Shown one piece after another: positions 1 to 9,255 of a stretch of DNA of 64,000 bases (positions are counted from its first letter, which is position 1; every line of letters starts with the position of its first letter). Below the pieces are notes generated by a model. It was not told where the DNA came from. It saw only the letters and a program-made list of their open reading frames with translations, and searched no databases. Origin of the DNA: Tillandsia leiboldiana (Eukaryota; Streptophyta; Magnoliopsida; Poales; Bromeliaceae); the NCBI GenBank assembly GCA_029204045.2, contig JAQNDB010000186.1:53026-117025 (forward strand), written 5' to 3'. The position numbers and the translations under genes are program-made.

Positions 1-1797
1 CACACCAGGCAATGTGCCACGAATCGGGTCACATCTCCCTTCAACTTGGGCCACCAGAAGGTTTGCTTCACATCTTTATACATCTTTGTTTCCCCAGGAT
101 GCGCCACATAGGGGGCCATATGCGCTTCCCTCAGAATCTCCTCCTTGAGTTCTGGTAGATCCGGCACGCAGATTCGCCCTCAGAATCGCATCGTGCCGTC
201 AGAATTCACCGTGAAGTCACCCCCTTGATCGGCGGGTATCCTGTCCCGCACCAGTTGTAATTGATCATCGGTCGATTGCCCTTTCAGAATCCTGTCCAGC
301 AGGGTGGGTTTTACCACTAGGGTTAAGAGTTGTGCGACCGTGGCTGCTGGCACCACTTCCAGTCTTAATTGCGAAAATTCTGCGATCAGATGGTCCTGCC
401 GGGTGATAGCACTCGCACCTGCTCTCTCTGTCTGCCCCTTGCGGCTCAAGGCGTCGGCCACCACATTCGCTTTTCCCGAATGATAGTGGATTGACAAATC
501 ATAATCTTTCAGTAGCTCGAGCCACCGCCTTTGTCGCAAGTTTAACTCCTTTTGGGTGAAAAGGTACTTGAGACTTTGATGATCGGAGTACACATTGCAG
601 TGTGTACCGTACAAATAATGTCTCCATAGTTTAAGGACAAACACGACCGCTGCAAGCTCTAGATCGTGCACGGGGTAATTCCTCTCGTACTCCTTGAGTT
701 GCCTCGACGCATAGGCTATGACCTTACCCCATTGCATAAGCACACCTCCAAGACCGTTTCGCGACGCATCGCAATAAACCTCATAATCCTCCCCTGGCTA
801 CGGTACGGCGAGAACCGGGGCCTGCGTCAATCTGTCCTTGAGTTCCTCGAAACTCCTCTGACACTGATCCGTCCAGATAAACTTCTCCCCCTTCCGAGTC
901 AGGCGATTTAAGGGGGTAGCAATTTTAGAGAAACCTTCCACAAAGCGCCGGTAATACCCTGCCAGCCCCAGAAAGCTTCGCACCTCCGTTACTGTTGTCG
1001 GTCGAGGCCAGTCCGTCACCGAATTTATCTTCCTCGGGTCCACAGCGATACCGGACGCCGAGACAACATGCCCCAAGAAGTCCACCTCACGGAGCCAAAA
1101 CTCACACTTTTTGAGTTTGGCATAGAGTTTCTGATCCCGGAGGATCTGAAGGACTACACGTAAGTGCTCTTCGTGTTCCTCATCCGTATGGGAGTAGATA
1201 AGGATATCATCGATGAAGACCACTACGAATAAATCCAAAAAGGGTTTGAACACCCTATTCATCATGTCCATGAACACCGCCGGGGCGTTAGTGAGCCCAA
1301 ACGGCATTATCGTAAATTCGTAGTGGCCGTAGCGAGTCCGGAAGGCCGTTTTAGGGATGTCCTCACCCTTGACCCTGAGCTGATGGTAGCCGGACTGCAG
1401 GTCGATTTTTGAAAATACCGTTGTCCCTTGTAATTGGTCAAACAGATCGTCGATCCTTGGCAGAGGGTATTTATTCTTAATAGTGACCTTGTTTATCTCC
1501 CGGTAGTCTATACACAACCGGAGACTTCCGTCCTTCTTCCTCACGAACAGGACGGGCGCGCCCCATGGCGACGCGCTTGGTTTGATAAAGCCTTTGTCCA
1601 AAAGGTCTTCTAGCTGTGCCTCGAGTTCCCTCAACTCCGCAAAGGCCATCCTGTATGGTGCCTTAGTGACGGGTTTCGTGCCTGGGGGTAGTTCAATAGG
1701 AAAGTCGACCTCTCGTTCCGGTGGCATCCCAGGGAGTTCTGCCGGGAATACATCCGGAAATTCCCTTATGACTGGGATATCATGTCTAACCTGAATT
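1..1797 (-). pseudogene. Element A: Ty3/gypsy pol relic (RT, RNase H, start of integrase)
   Basis: Read leftwards from 1797, this encodes the linker before reverse transcriptase (IPVIREFPDVFP), the RT core with VFIDDIL near 1204-1221, then RNase H (YCDAS start, DHQSLKYL) and the first part of the integrase HHCC zinc-binding domain, which the window edge cuts. The three domains share one frame but are broken by two in-frame stops: TAG at 798-800 between RT and RNase H, and TGA at 180-182 between RNase H and integrase. In the family, pol copies genomic RNA into DNA and integrates it in the nucleus. RT-RNase H-integrase order identifies Ty3/gypsy, and similarity to element F suggests the Tekay/Del chromovirus group. 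No protease is found upstream. The copy is not functional as read. Confidence 0.93.
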
Positions 1798-2181
1798 GTG
1801 GACTCACGCGACCTAACGATCTCCTGGGCCCTAATTATCCCTTACGTAACCCCCGTACCCTTGCCAAGAATACTAGGGGTCTCCTGTGCTCCGAATCCCG
1901 CCCGCGCGCATAGGCCGGGAGGGGTTCGACAATTTCCTACGGATTTCTTCCCTAAGCCGCACTTGGCACGTCAGGGAGTAGGGAAGGGAAAAGACAATAG
2001 GGAGAGGGAGAGAGAGAGAGACAAGAGAGTCGCTCGAGGGTAGCGTGCTTAAGTGTAACCGGTGCTCCTATTAAACAAAGGGAAAAAAAACCCAGAAATT
2101 TACCTGCTGTCACTTGTTCTGGGATGCCGCGTCCTCCACTGTAGTAGTCCGGGGAGTCCGTCCACAACCCTTGGGCTAGTG
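1798..2181 (-). other. Element A spacer lacking protease, with GA-rich tract
   Basis: A protease with a DTGA motif would be expected between the gag zinc knuckle and RT. None is readable in any frame. The segment holds a GA-rich tract at about 1979-2035 and a short pattern near 2040-2060 that resembles element E near 31145-31165. I infer deletion or replacement of the protease region. Confidence 0.6.
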
Positions 2182-2632
2182 TCACACGGCGTGTTGGGGT
2201 AAGGACTTAGTGTCGAAAGAATCTGCTGTACGCCGGTCGCCGGGTAAGTCCTCCTGCGGAGCGGGGGCTGCAATGTCCTCTCGTCCTTCCGGTTGTGGCG
2301 GCGCGGCAACAGCAGCTGGTTCACGAGGGCAAGAGGCACGGGTGTGGTCCGGCTTATCACACCTATTACAACGGGCGTACCTCCAGCGACAGTCCGTCAC
2401 CCGGTGCGCACCCTCACATATGGCGCAGGATCCCAGCAATGGTTCCGGGTCTCCCGTAGGCGCTTGCCCGTCTCTCTGCACTTTCTTCAGACGTTGACTT
2501 GCCTAGCTCCTTTGGTTGAGGCCTCCTTGAGGGATGGGGGTGGCAGTTTCCTTTGTTTCGTCGGGTCGCGGCGCCGGAGGTCTAGTGGTAGCCGGCTTCC
2601 GGGGGCACGCGTAACGAGTGTGGCCCGGCTTG
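2182..2632 (-). pseudogene. Element A: gag C-terminal part with a second zinc-knuckle pair
   Basis: This is the downstream half of gag, separated from its upstream half (6532-6960) by the 2633-6531 insertion. From 2632 it starts with the last residues of a CCHC knuckle (GHTRYACP), followed by a Pro/Arg-rich linker. After an in-frame TAG at 2503-2505 the same frame holds a second, similar zinc region: CAICEGAHRVTDC and CNRCDKPDHTRASC, the latter with exact C-x2-C-x4-H-x4-C spacing. CCHC knuckles of gag bind genomic RNA. The doubled region could be an internal duplication or a fusion of two copies. It ends at a TGA at 2182. Confidence 0.8.
2628..2632. repeat. Target-site duplication, left copy (GCTTG)
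   Basis: GCTTG lies immediately left of the Cassandra element and recurs at 6532-6536 directly after the CA end of the plus-strand LTR. Removing 2633-6531 and one copy restores the gag frame and the CCHC spacing across the junction, which supports a true empty site. Confidence 0.88.
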
Positions 2633-2811
2633 TGTGACGCCCCACTTCCCAGGGGGTCACCCATCCTAGAACTACTCTAGCTCTAGCACGCTTAACTCTC
2701 ATGTTCCTCTTGGATCTTGCTACCATCCAAAATGCTATAGCCGGGTTAGAGATTTTTAGTCCTATTATATCATTTATGTAGAGGACTAATCCAAATTCCG
2801 GGGGTGTCACA
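2633..2811 (-). repeat. Cassandra 3' LTR
   Basis: A 179 bp direct repeat of 3034-3212. On the minus strand it follows the polypurine tract, so it is the 3' LTR. Confidence 0.92.
2644..2697 (-). promoter_or_regulatory. 5S rRNA-derived block in the Cassandra 3' LTR
   Basis: On the minus strand this carries AGTTAAGCGTGCT (5S A-box region) and GGATGGGTGACC followed by CCTGGGAAGT (5S C-box region), with spacing like plant 5S rRNA. The 5' part of 5S rRNA is not recognisable, so this is a 5S-derived internal RNA polymerase III promoter rather than a 5S gene. Confidence 0.9.
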
Positions 2812-2826
2812 TTCTTCCCCCCTTTA
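2812..2826 (-). promoter_or_regulatory. Cassandra polypurine tract
   Basis: On the minus strand the tract reads TAAAGGGGGGAAGAA and directly abuts the TG of the 3' LTR. It would prime plus-strand DNA synthesis. Confidence 0.85.
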
Positions 2827-3018
2827 AGCCCTGACGTCCACGTCAGGCTCAAGCACACTCACAAGCACCAGGCGATGTGAGACTCGTCTCGCTAGCCTTA
2901 GCCGACCTTGTGAGGAGCTGCACTCCACTTACAACGGTCATTAGCCAGGGAGCCTCGCTCTACCCGCTATATAACCCTGGCTCAGCCGAGACTCATCTCA
3001 CATTTCCGGCTGGTGAAT

Positions 3019-3031
3019 GGCTCTGATACCA
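3019..3031 (-). promoter_or_regulatory. Cassandra primer-binding site (tRNA-iMet)
   Basis: The minus strand reads TGGTATCAGAGCC, two bases after the CA end of the 5' LTR. This fixes the orientation of the element. Confidence 0.92.
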
Positions 3032-3033
3032 AC

Positions 3034-3212
3034 TGTGACGCCCCACTTCCCAGGGGGTCACCCATCCTAGAACTACTCTAGCTCTAGCACGCTTAACTCT
3101 CATGTTCCTCTTGGATCTTGCTACCATCCAAAATGCTATAGCCGGGTTAGAGATTTTTAGTCCTATTATATCATTTATATAGAGGACTAATCCAAATTCC
3201 GGGGGTGTCACA
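3034..3212 (-). repeat. Cassandra 5' LTR
   Basis: The second 179 bp LTR copy. On the minus strand it is followed by the PBS, so it is the 5' LTR. Confidence 0.92.
3045..3098 (-). promoter_or_regulatory. 5S rRNA-derived block in the Cassandra 5' LTR
   Basis: Identical in layout to the block in the other LTR: A-box-like AGTTAAGCGTGCT and C-box region GGATGGGTGACC. In the 5' LTR it is placed to start transcription of the element. Activity is inferred from the family. Confidence 0.88.
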
Positions 3213-4431
3213 TTGATGTGAGGTCCTGGAATCCCCCGCGTAGGGTTTGCTGGTTGCTTGGCAGCTTTCGGTCGCCGTTGGGAGAGTTGGTGCGCGTGTC
3301 GGGCCCGAGAATTGGATTTTGTGGTGCAATTTGGGATTTAGTTGCATCACTGGAGGCCTGCGTGGGTGTCAGTAGTGCTTGCGCGCATTTTGGACACAAG
3401 TGTTGGACTTTGGGCTTAAAAGGAGATCCCGTGGGAATTTGGAGGACCCGTCGGGTGTTTGGAAGTGGTTTCGCGTGATTCAGATGTCAAGATTGGACTC
3501 CGAGCGAAGTTTGGATAAAAGTTTACCTCTCCGGTCGCCTTCGGAAATTTTTAGAGTTGGAATTTGGCAAATCGGACTTTAAAAATGGACCCGGCGTGGA
3601 AATCGCAGCGAGTGGGCATTCGGCAAATTTTCGGACGAGAATTTGGAGAAACGGACATCGTTTTTGGATTCAGCGCGCGAAATCGCTAAGAATGGACTAT
3701 TTATTTGTTGGTTTTGGAGTTCGGTAGGTGTGCGCGTTTTTTGAGACTACGCGGAATGCAAACCGAGACGTTGGCGCGGCGTGGATCCCGGAGTGGCGGC
3801 ACGGGGCTCGAGTCACGCGCGGCAGGCGCGTTGGGTGCGCGGGGAGGCGCGCCTTCAGTGCGGGCCACGGGGGGGCCGCCACGTGGCGGGCCCCCGTTGG
3901 CGCCCGCGCGGGCGCGGGGGCGCACGCCCGTGTCACGGGCGCGTGTCCCGCGCCCGGGGGGTGAGCGGTGTAACGCCGCGCATGCGGCCCCGGGCTGTGC
4001 GGCCGCGTGGCGCGCAGGGAGCGCGGCCACGTGGCTGCCTTTTGCTTTGCCTGGACCGGGTGCACCCGCACGGGTGCTGTGGACCGGCGGGTGCACCGTG
4101 GACTCCCGGGCCCGTGGACCATCTCTCTCTCCCTTTCTCTTTTTCTTCTTCTTCTTCCTCCCCGGACACGCCATTTTCTCTTCTTCTTTCCTTTTCTTCT
4201 CCAACCGAGAGCGAGAGGGTGTGAGGGAGAGGATTGTGTGTGGTGCGGCGGTGCGTCGTGGGCCTCGTGGAGCGCGCGAGATTTTTTCGAGGGGAGCGTT
4301 TCGGCGACGGCGGCGCAGTCGTGTAGGTCCCGTGTGTTAATTTTACGGTGTTTTTGGCACAGTTTTGGGGCGTTCGTTTGGACTGTGATTAACCCCTTGT
4401 TCTTATCTGTGTTAGGGACTGTTTTTCTGCA

Positions 4432-4668
4432 CCGTTTTGCGTGCGGTCCCCGACGGCGTGATCCGTTTTGCGTGCGGACTCCGTTTTGCGTGCGGATTCC
4501 GGCACCGTGCACCGTTTTGCGTGCGGACTCCGGCATCGTGCACCGTTTTGCGTGCGGACTCCGTTTTGCGTGCGGACTCCGGCACCATGCAACGTTTTGC
4601 ATGCTGACTCCGGCATCGTGCACCGTTTTGCGTGCTGACTCCGGCACCGTGCTCCGTTTTGCGTGCGG
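4432..4668 (+). repeat. Tandem repeat in solo LTR (31 and 18-19 bp units)
   Basis: Nine copies of CGTTTTGCGTGC, some with one-base variants, spaced about 31, 18, 31, 30, 19, 31, 31 and 30 bp apart. Long and short units alternate. Confidence 0.85.
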
Positions 4669-6455
4669 ATCGCGTGGAGGCCAATTGCAAGTGTCTACGA
4701 GCAATTGGTGGCAAATCGAGGTGGGTGGCCTTATCTCCAAGTTCTATGGACTGTACAATAATTCTACTGATGTAGGACTATGCATGATAGTTTATTTTCT
4801 TGTGTAGCATGATAGATTGTAGGAATTGTTATTCCTTTTATCATCTGTTAATATAGTTATCTTGGAACTTGACCTAGCACCCCCGTCATATGTTGCATGT
4901 GTAACCAGACCAGTAGAAAACCCTCATTTGGGCTAGGGTTATTTATGTTTAGACACCCACACTGTTTTTCTATTCCTGGACATAGTGTTATCCTCGCCCG
5001 GGTAGTGGGCCGAGAGGTCGGGATTGTCTTTTAGTGTGGGATGCGTTTGCACTCGTGCTTGGGAGCAGAGTGGAGTCTGGTGGTTGTTGTGGGTTGCTTA
5101 TCTGTGCCGGGAGCCGTTTGGGTAAACGGTAGTCCCGGGAGGTCTTGTATCCCTGTTGTGCTGTCGTGGGAAGGAGCCGTTGAGCAGACGGTGGTCCCGG
5201 GCCGTCGAGTATCTTCCGGTCAGTGATGTTGGGAACCGTTGGGGTTAACGGTGGTCCCAGGTCGTTGAGTGTTGTCTGACCAGTACTGTTGGCCTGAGTT
5301 GTGGGTCGTTCCTGGCTGTGGAGTACCTCCAGCCAGTGTGCTTTGTGCTGCGAGCTGTTGGAGAGGCTAGTGTCTCGTGTTTCGTGTGAGCTGATTAGCT
5401 GAGTCGTCGAGAGTGCTCCGACTGTTGTGCGAGATATTTGGGGATCTTGAGTCCTACCGTTCTGGGAGTGAGCGTGGTTTTTGACTATAGCCTGCTTATG
5501 CCAATTTGTGATACTCTATGCCGCGCCGTTTTCCTCAGTTGGAGTCGCGTCCATGAGATGCCGCTGTGGATACGATGGTTGGCCTGTTGAGGCAGTTTTC
5601 CGCAGTGGATGCAACGATGGGCCTGTTGAGGCAGTTTTGCGCGAGGGGTGAGTTAGTCGGGCAGGACGCCCCACGTAAATCCCGTCCTCATGTGGATGTG
5701 TGGTAGTGGGCAGGTGCGTTCCTAGTCGACAGGCGCAGGCTTGACTGGACCCTATGAGGCAGTCAGTTCGATTGGGTCTATTGAGCACCTTGGGTGCGAG
5801 TGGTCTTTTTTACTTTCATCTGTGCCACTTTTTGAGTATCTAGATAGAGGCATGGTAGCTGTAGAGTAGCTCCAGCTTTTCTTGTACAGATTTCATTGCA
5901 CTGTCATCTTTTACCTCTAGTAGACTTAGTGGGCAGACTGTTGGGCTTGTTGACGGCACCCACTGAGAACTACTGTGGGAAGTAGTTCTCACACCCGTCG
6001 TGGTGTCTTTTCCCCAGGAACTTCTTCTCCTGTTCCTGTTGCTCCAATTGCTGATCCTTCTGACCGAGGCGAGGGAGTCGCGAGCTAGTTCACTACCCGT
6101 CGTTGGAGTGTAGCGGTACCTCTTTAGAGGAGAGCTTCAGTAGATTAGTTTACTTCTTTTTCCTCTGTTGAGAGACCTTTGTTGTGAGGTATAGAGTTGT
6201 ACTTTATTTTACAGTTTGAGAGACTGATGTAGTGAGGATATTTTTGTAGTGAGAGCTTGTACACCGATGTACTTTATTGGAGATATCTCCCTTTTGAGTT
6301 TTGTATCAGAGGACTTTGTATACGATCGTATTTGGGAGATGGATATTGTATTATTTTCAGTTGTACAGTGTTTGGTTTTCAGTTCGTAGTAGTTTACTTT
6401 CAGCTCTGATATCTGTATTTCTGTAGTTGATTCTTTCTGTAGGTTAGACGCTTCG

Positions 6456-6479
6456 TCTGTACGGCAGTTTCCGTACAGA
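6456..6479 (+). other. LTR 3'-end hairpin (solo LTR)
   Basis: Perfect 9 bp stem, TCTGTACGG and CCGTACAGA, with a 6-base loop, just before GGCGGATCTG and the LTR end. The same element recurs in all other long gypsy LTR 3' ends here. Confidence 0.85.
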
Positions 6480-6531
6480 TGGCGGATCTGTTAGTGAGCC
6501 CGGGTCGCAGTTTCGACCCCGGGGCGTGACA

Positions 6532-6536
6532 GCTTG
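6532..6536. repeat. Target-site duplication, right copy (GCTTG)
   Basis: Matches 2628-2632. Together they bracket the Cassandra plus solo-LTR unit. Confidence 0.88.
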
Positions 6537-6960
6537 CCGCATCGATAGCAATCGTCGAGTCTCCTTGGGCAGTCTGTCACCTGATGCGCCCCGTCACATA
6601 TGGGGCACGGCTTCCTTCGCGGTCCGGGTCCCTCTTCCATCATTTGCCCAAACTTCTATCCCGTCTTTGGGCGTTTGGTTGCCCGGTCCTCCTGGAAGGG
6701 GTGCTCTACCGGACCGGGGTGGGGGTACGTCTGGCCCCGATGTACCCCGGAGTATCCCTGCCGTGCGCGTGCTCCGGCAAGTTCCTGCTCCGCTTGCACG
6801 GCCAAATTAACCGCTTCATGAAAGGTGGGGTATCCCGCGGTTGGTATCCCCCGATGCGGGTCACCTCTAGTGTCGTACTGGTAGGTATCAATGCCCTCAA
6901 ATTCTCGTGTCATCATGCACAAGCGCTCAGTGAGGGTCAGCAGTTGCCCTGCTGAAGACC
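6532..6960 (-). pseudogene. Element A: gag N-terminal part
   Basis: Read leftwards from 6960, this gives AGQLLTLTERLCMMTREFEG, a linker, then FHEAVNLAVQAEQEL and a basic RATKRPK stretch, and ends in a zinc region: CPICDGAHQVTDC and the first cysteines of a CCHC knuckle (CYRCGKPG). The knuckle is cut by the 2633-6531 insertion and completed at 2632. It matches element B gag (10673-11053) closely. Both lack the central capsid domain (with its WW motif) that element E retains. Beyond 6960 similarity to gag stops where the plus-strand B LTR begins, so B insertion removed or displaced the N-terminus. Confidence 0.82.
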
Positions 6961-7555
6961 TGACTTTTCCGTGACCCTCCCCGTTACCCCTTTTTCTTCG
7001 ACTGCCCGACTGAGGGACAATTTTTGGTGTTTTTCCCGAGAATCCGTCGGGGCTCGCGGACATTTTTAGGCCGAAGGGCTCGCGAAATGGAGAACGGGGG
7101 CGCGATCGGTTTCAGATTCCGACTCCCGGTTCACCCGGAATAATTTTCCGAAGTTCGGACCCCACTTAGGCGCCCCGGAATCCGTGCGGACGATCGACAC
7201 GTTTCTCGAGGTAATTATAGCCGCTGGATCTGCCCCTATTAATTAATTATTCTCTTACCCTTTGAGGAACCTAGGGTTTTAGGTGTTCCCTCCTAGGTCC
7301 CTTCGTTCGGCGGCTAGGGTTTCCCTTTAAGAGTCATCACGAGAGGGAAAAAGAGAGAGGGAAGGACGGCTAGGGTTTCTCTTTAAGAGACACCACGAGA
7401 GGGAAAAAGAGGAGAATAAAACGGGGACCCAACCCTTTTTCGCTCTTGTACGACCGACGGCGGGGCTTTCGAGGAAAGGACGGAGGTTCTTGCTCGCGGG
7501 ATCAACCGGGCAACGTTAGGACGATCCTCTTCCTCTCTTTTCCGGCGGATCAAAG

Positions 7556-8923
7556 GTGAGTTTTTATTAGTTTTGTTGTGTAGAGTCTTCACGGGGAACA
7601 CCGCCGCCGCCGCCGCCGGACCGGCCGCGGGCGGGGCGCCGCGCGGCGCTTGGTGCCGCGCGGGGCCGCCCCGCACCGCGGGCGAGGCACCCGCGCGGCG
7701 CTTGGCCGCGCGGGGCCGCCCGCAGGTGGGGCGCCCGCGCGGGCTGGTGCCGCGCGGGGTCGCCCCCGCACCGCGGGCGAGGCACCCGCGCGGCGCTTGG
7801 CCGCGCGGGGCCGCCCGCAGGTGGGGCGCCCGCGCGGGCTGGTGCCGCGCGGGGTCGCCCCCGCACCGCGGGCGAGGCACCCGCGCGGCGCTTGGCCGCG
7901 CGGGGCCGCCCGCAGGTGGGGCGCCCGCGCGGGCTGGTGCCGCGCGGGGTCGCCCCCGCACCGCGGGCAAGGCACCCGCGCGGCGCTTGGCCGCGCGGGG
8001 CCGCCCGCAGGTGGGGCGCCCGCGCGGACTGGCGCCGCGCGGGGTTGCCCCCGCACCGCGGGCGAGGCACCCGCGCGGCGCTTGGCCGCGCGGGGCCGCC
8101 CGCAGGTGGGGCGCCCGCGCGGGCTGGTGCCGCGCGGGGTCGCCCCCGCGCCGCGGGCGAGGCACCCGCGCGGCGCTTGGCCGCGCGGGGCCTCCCGCAG
8201 GTGGGGCGCCCGCGCGGGCTGGTGCCGCGCGGGGTCGCCCCCGCACCGCGGGCGAGACACCCGCGCGGCGCTTGGCCGCGCGGGGCCGCCCGCAGGTGGG
8301 GCGCCCGCGCGGGCTGGTGCCGCGCGGGGTCGCCCCCGCGCCGCGGGCGAGGCACCCGCGCGGCGCTTGGCCGCGCGGGGCCGCCCGCAGGTGGGGCGCC
8401 CGCGCGGGCTGGTGCCGCGCGGGGTCGCCCCCGCACCGCGGGCGAGGCACCCGCGCGGCGCTTGGCCGCGCGGGGGCCGCCCGCAGGTGGGGCGCCCGCG
8501 CGGACTGGTGCCGCGCGGGGTCGCCCCCGCACCGCGGGCGAGGCACCCGCGCGGCGCTTGGCCGCGCGGGGCCGCCCGCAGGTGGGGCGCCCGCGCGGGC
8601 TGGTGCCGCGCGGGGTCGTCCCCGCACCGCGGGCGAGGCACCCGCGCGGCGCTTGGCCGTGCGGGGCCGCCCGCAGGTGGGGCGCCCGCGCGGGCTGGTG
8701 CCGCGCGGGGTCGCCCCGCACCACGGGCAACGCACTCGCGCGGCGCTTGGCCGTGCGGGGCCGCCGCAGGAGGGGCGCCCGCGCGGGCTGGGGCCACGCG
8801 ATGCTGTGCCCGGGCGGAGTGTGCGCCGCACGGGCCAGTGCCGGGCGGGAAACTCCGCCGCACATGGGTGGGAGTCGGTGTGAGTGTCGGATCCTTAGTC
8901 TTGACTTGCCCTTATTCCTTCAG
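7556..8923 (+). other. Putative leader intron in element B LTR
   Basis: AAG|GTGAGT at 7554-7561 resembles a plant 5' splice site, and the pyrimidine-rich CTTATTCCTTCAG ending at 8923 resembles a 3' splice site. The 1.37 kb between them contains the whole minisatellite. LTRs E and J have a donor and acceptor flanking their GC arrays in the same arrangement. Splicing is inferred. Confidence 0.45.
7600..8870. repeat. GC-rich minisatellite, 95 bp unit, about 13 copies
   Basis: Unit starts (GCGCCCGCGC) fall at 7731, 7826, 7921, 8016, 8111 and onward every 95 bp, with one unit of 96. First and last units are diverged. The unit contains no stop codon in several frames, and 95 is not a multiple of 3, so a frame rotates through all three registers. 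That yields long Ala/Arg/Gly/Pro open frames on both strands. Confidence 0.95.
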
Positions 8924-9034
8924 GAGTGCAGGACATTGTTGGCGACGGGCGCACGATCACGGACGTACCGAACGCCGGACGACGCACGCAAAAGGTGGGT
9001 AAATTCGCCGAGGTTAATTGGGTAAGGGCGGACA

Positions 9035-9255
9035 TGAGCAAAGGTGCTTCTCTCTAAGTTGCTCCTCGTGAGCAAAGGTGGGTTTCTCTCTAAGTTGCTC
9101 CTCGTGAGCAAAGGTGGGTTTCTCTCTAAGATGCTCTTCGTGAGCGAAGGTGTGTTCCTCTTCAAGTTGCTCTCACTGAGCAACGGTGTTTTCCTCCTTA
9201 AGATTTCCTCATGAGCAAAGGTGTTCACCCTTCTGGTTGTCCTTATGAGCAACGC
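9035..9255 (+). repeat. Tandem repeat, 36 bp unit, about 6 copies
   Basis: Repeats of GAGCAAAGGTG followed by a pyrimidine-rich half and GTTGCTCCTCGT. The first three are nearly identical and later units decay. Confidence 0.9.

Larger units (their letters stand above)
2633..3212 (-). mobile_element. Cassandra-type TRIM retrotransposon
   Basis: A 580 bp element with two 179 bp direct terminal repeats (2633-2811 and 3034-3212) that differ by about one base (G/A in the ATTTATGTAG / ATTTATATAG stretch). On the minus strand the LTR runs TGTGACACC...GGGGCGTCACA. A PBS for initiator tRNA-Met (TGGTATCAGAGCC) follows the right-hand 5' LTR, and a polypurine tract precedes the left-hand 3' LTR. The roughly 220 bp interior codes for nothing. 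Both LTRs contain a 5S rRNA-like block, which defines the Cassandra group of terminal-repeat retrotransposons in miniature. Such elements are moved by enzymes of other retrotransposons. It has no TSD of its own: its left flank is the TSD shared with the adjoining solo LTR. Confidence 0.93.
3213..6531 (+). repeat. Solo LTR, gypsy type related to D and F, joined to Cassandra
   Basis: About 3.3 kb of plus-strand LTR ending CCCCGGGGCGTGACA, the same 3' end as the D LTR (16751-16794). The 3' 600 bp aligns with the D LTR, including the CTTAGTGGG...CCCACTGAG and GAGAACTAC...GTAGTTCTC inverted repeats (5925-5990) and a 9 bp hairpin at 6456-6479. The outer 5' end directly abuts Cassandra. It probably starts TGATGTGAGG at 3214, but a normal TSD is missing on that side. 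No internal region or second LTR follows, so it is a solo LTR. Long open frames in 3697-4807 are GC-rich LTR sequence, not genes. Confidence 0.82.

Noticed and set aside
2644..2697. A real 5S rRNA gene
   Set aside because: Only the A-box to C-box part is present and it lies in a pair of LTRs with PBS and polypurine tract, which fits Cassandra.
3697..4807. Overlapping open frames of 147-347 codons on both strands
   Set aside because: GC-rich LTR sequence with tandem repeats; no recognisable domain, and the region lies within a solo LTR.
7383..9025. Open frames of 377-482 codons on both strands rich in Ala, Arg, Gly and Pro
   Set aside because: They are all produced by the 95 bp GC-rich minisatellite in an LTR, overlap each other in every frame and lack any domain.
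9035..9255. CRISPR array
   Set aside because: Repeats are contiguous and decaying with no distinct spacers, in plant retrotransposon DNA. The same applies to 12282-12416 and 34824-34990.
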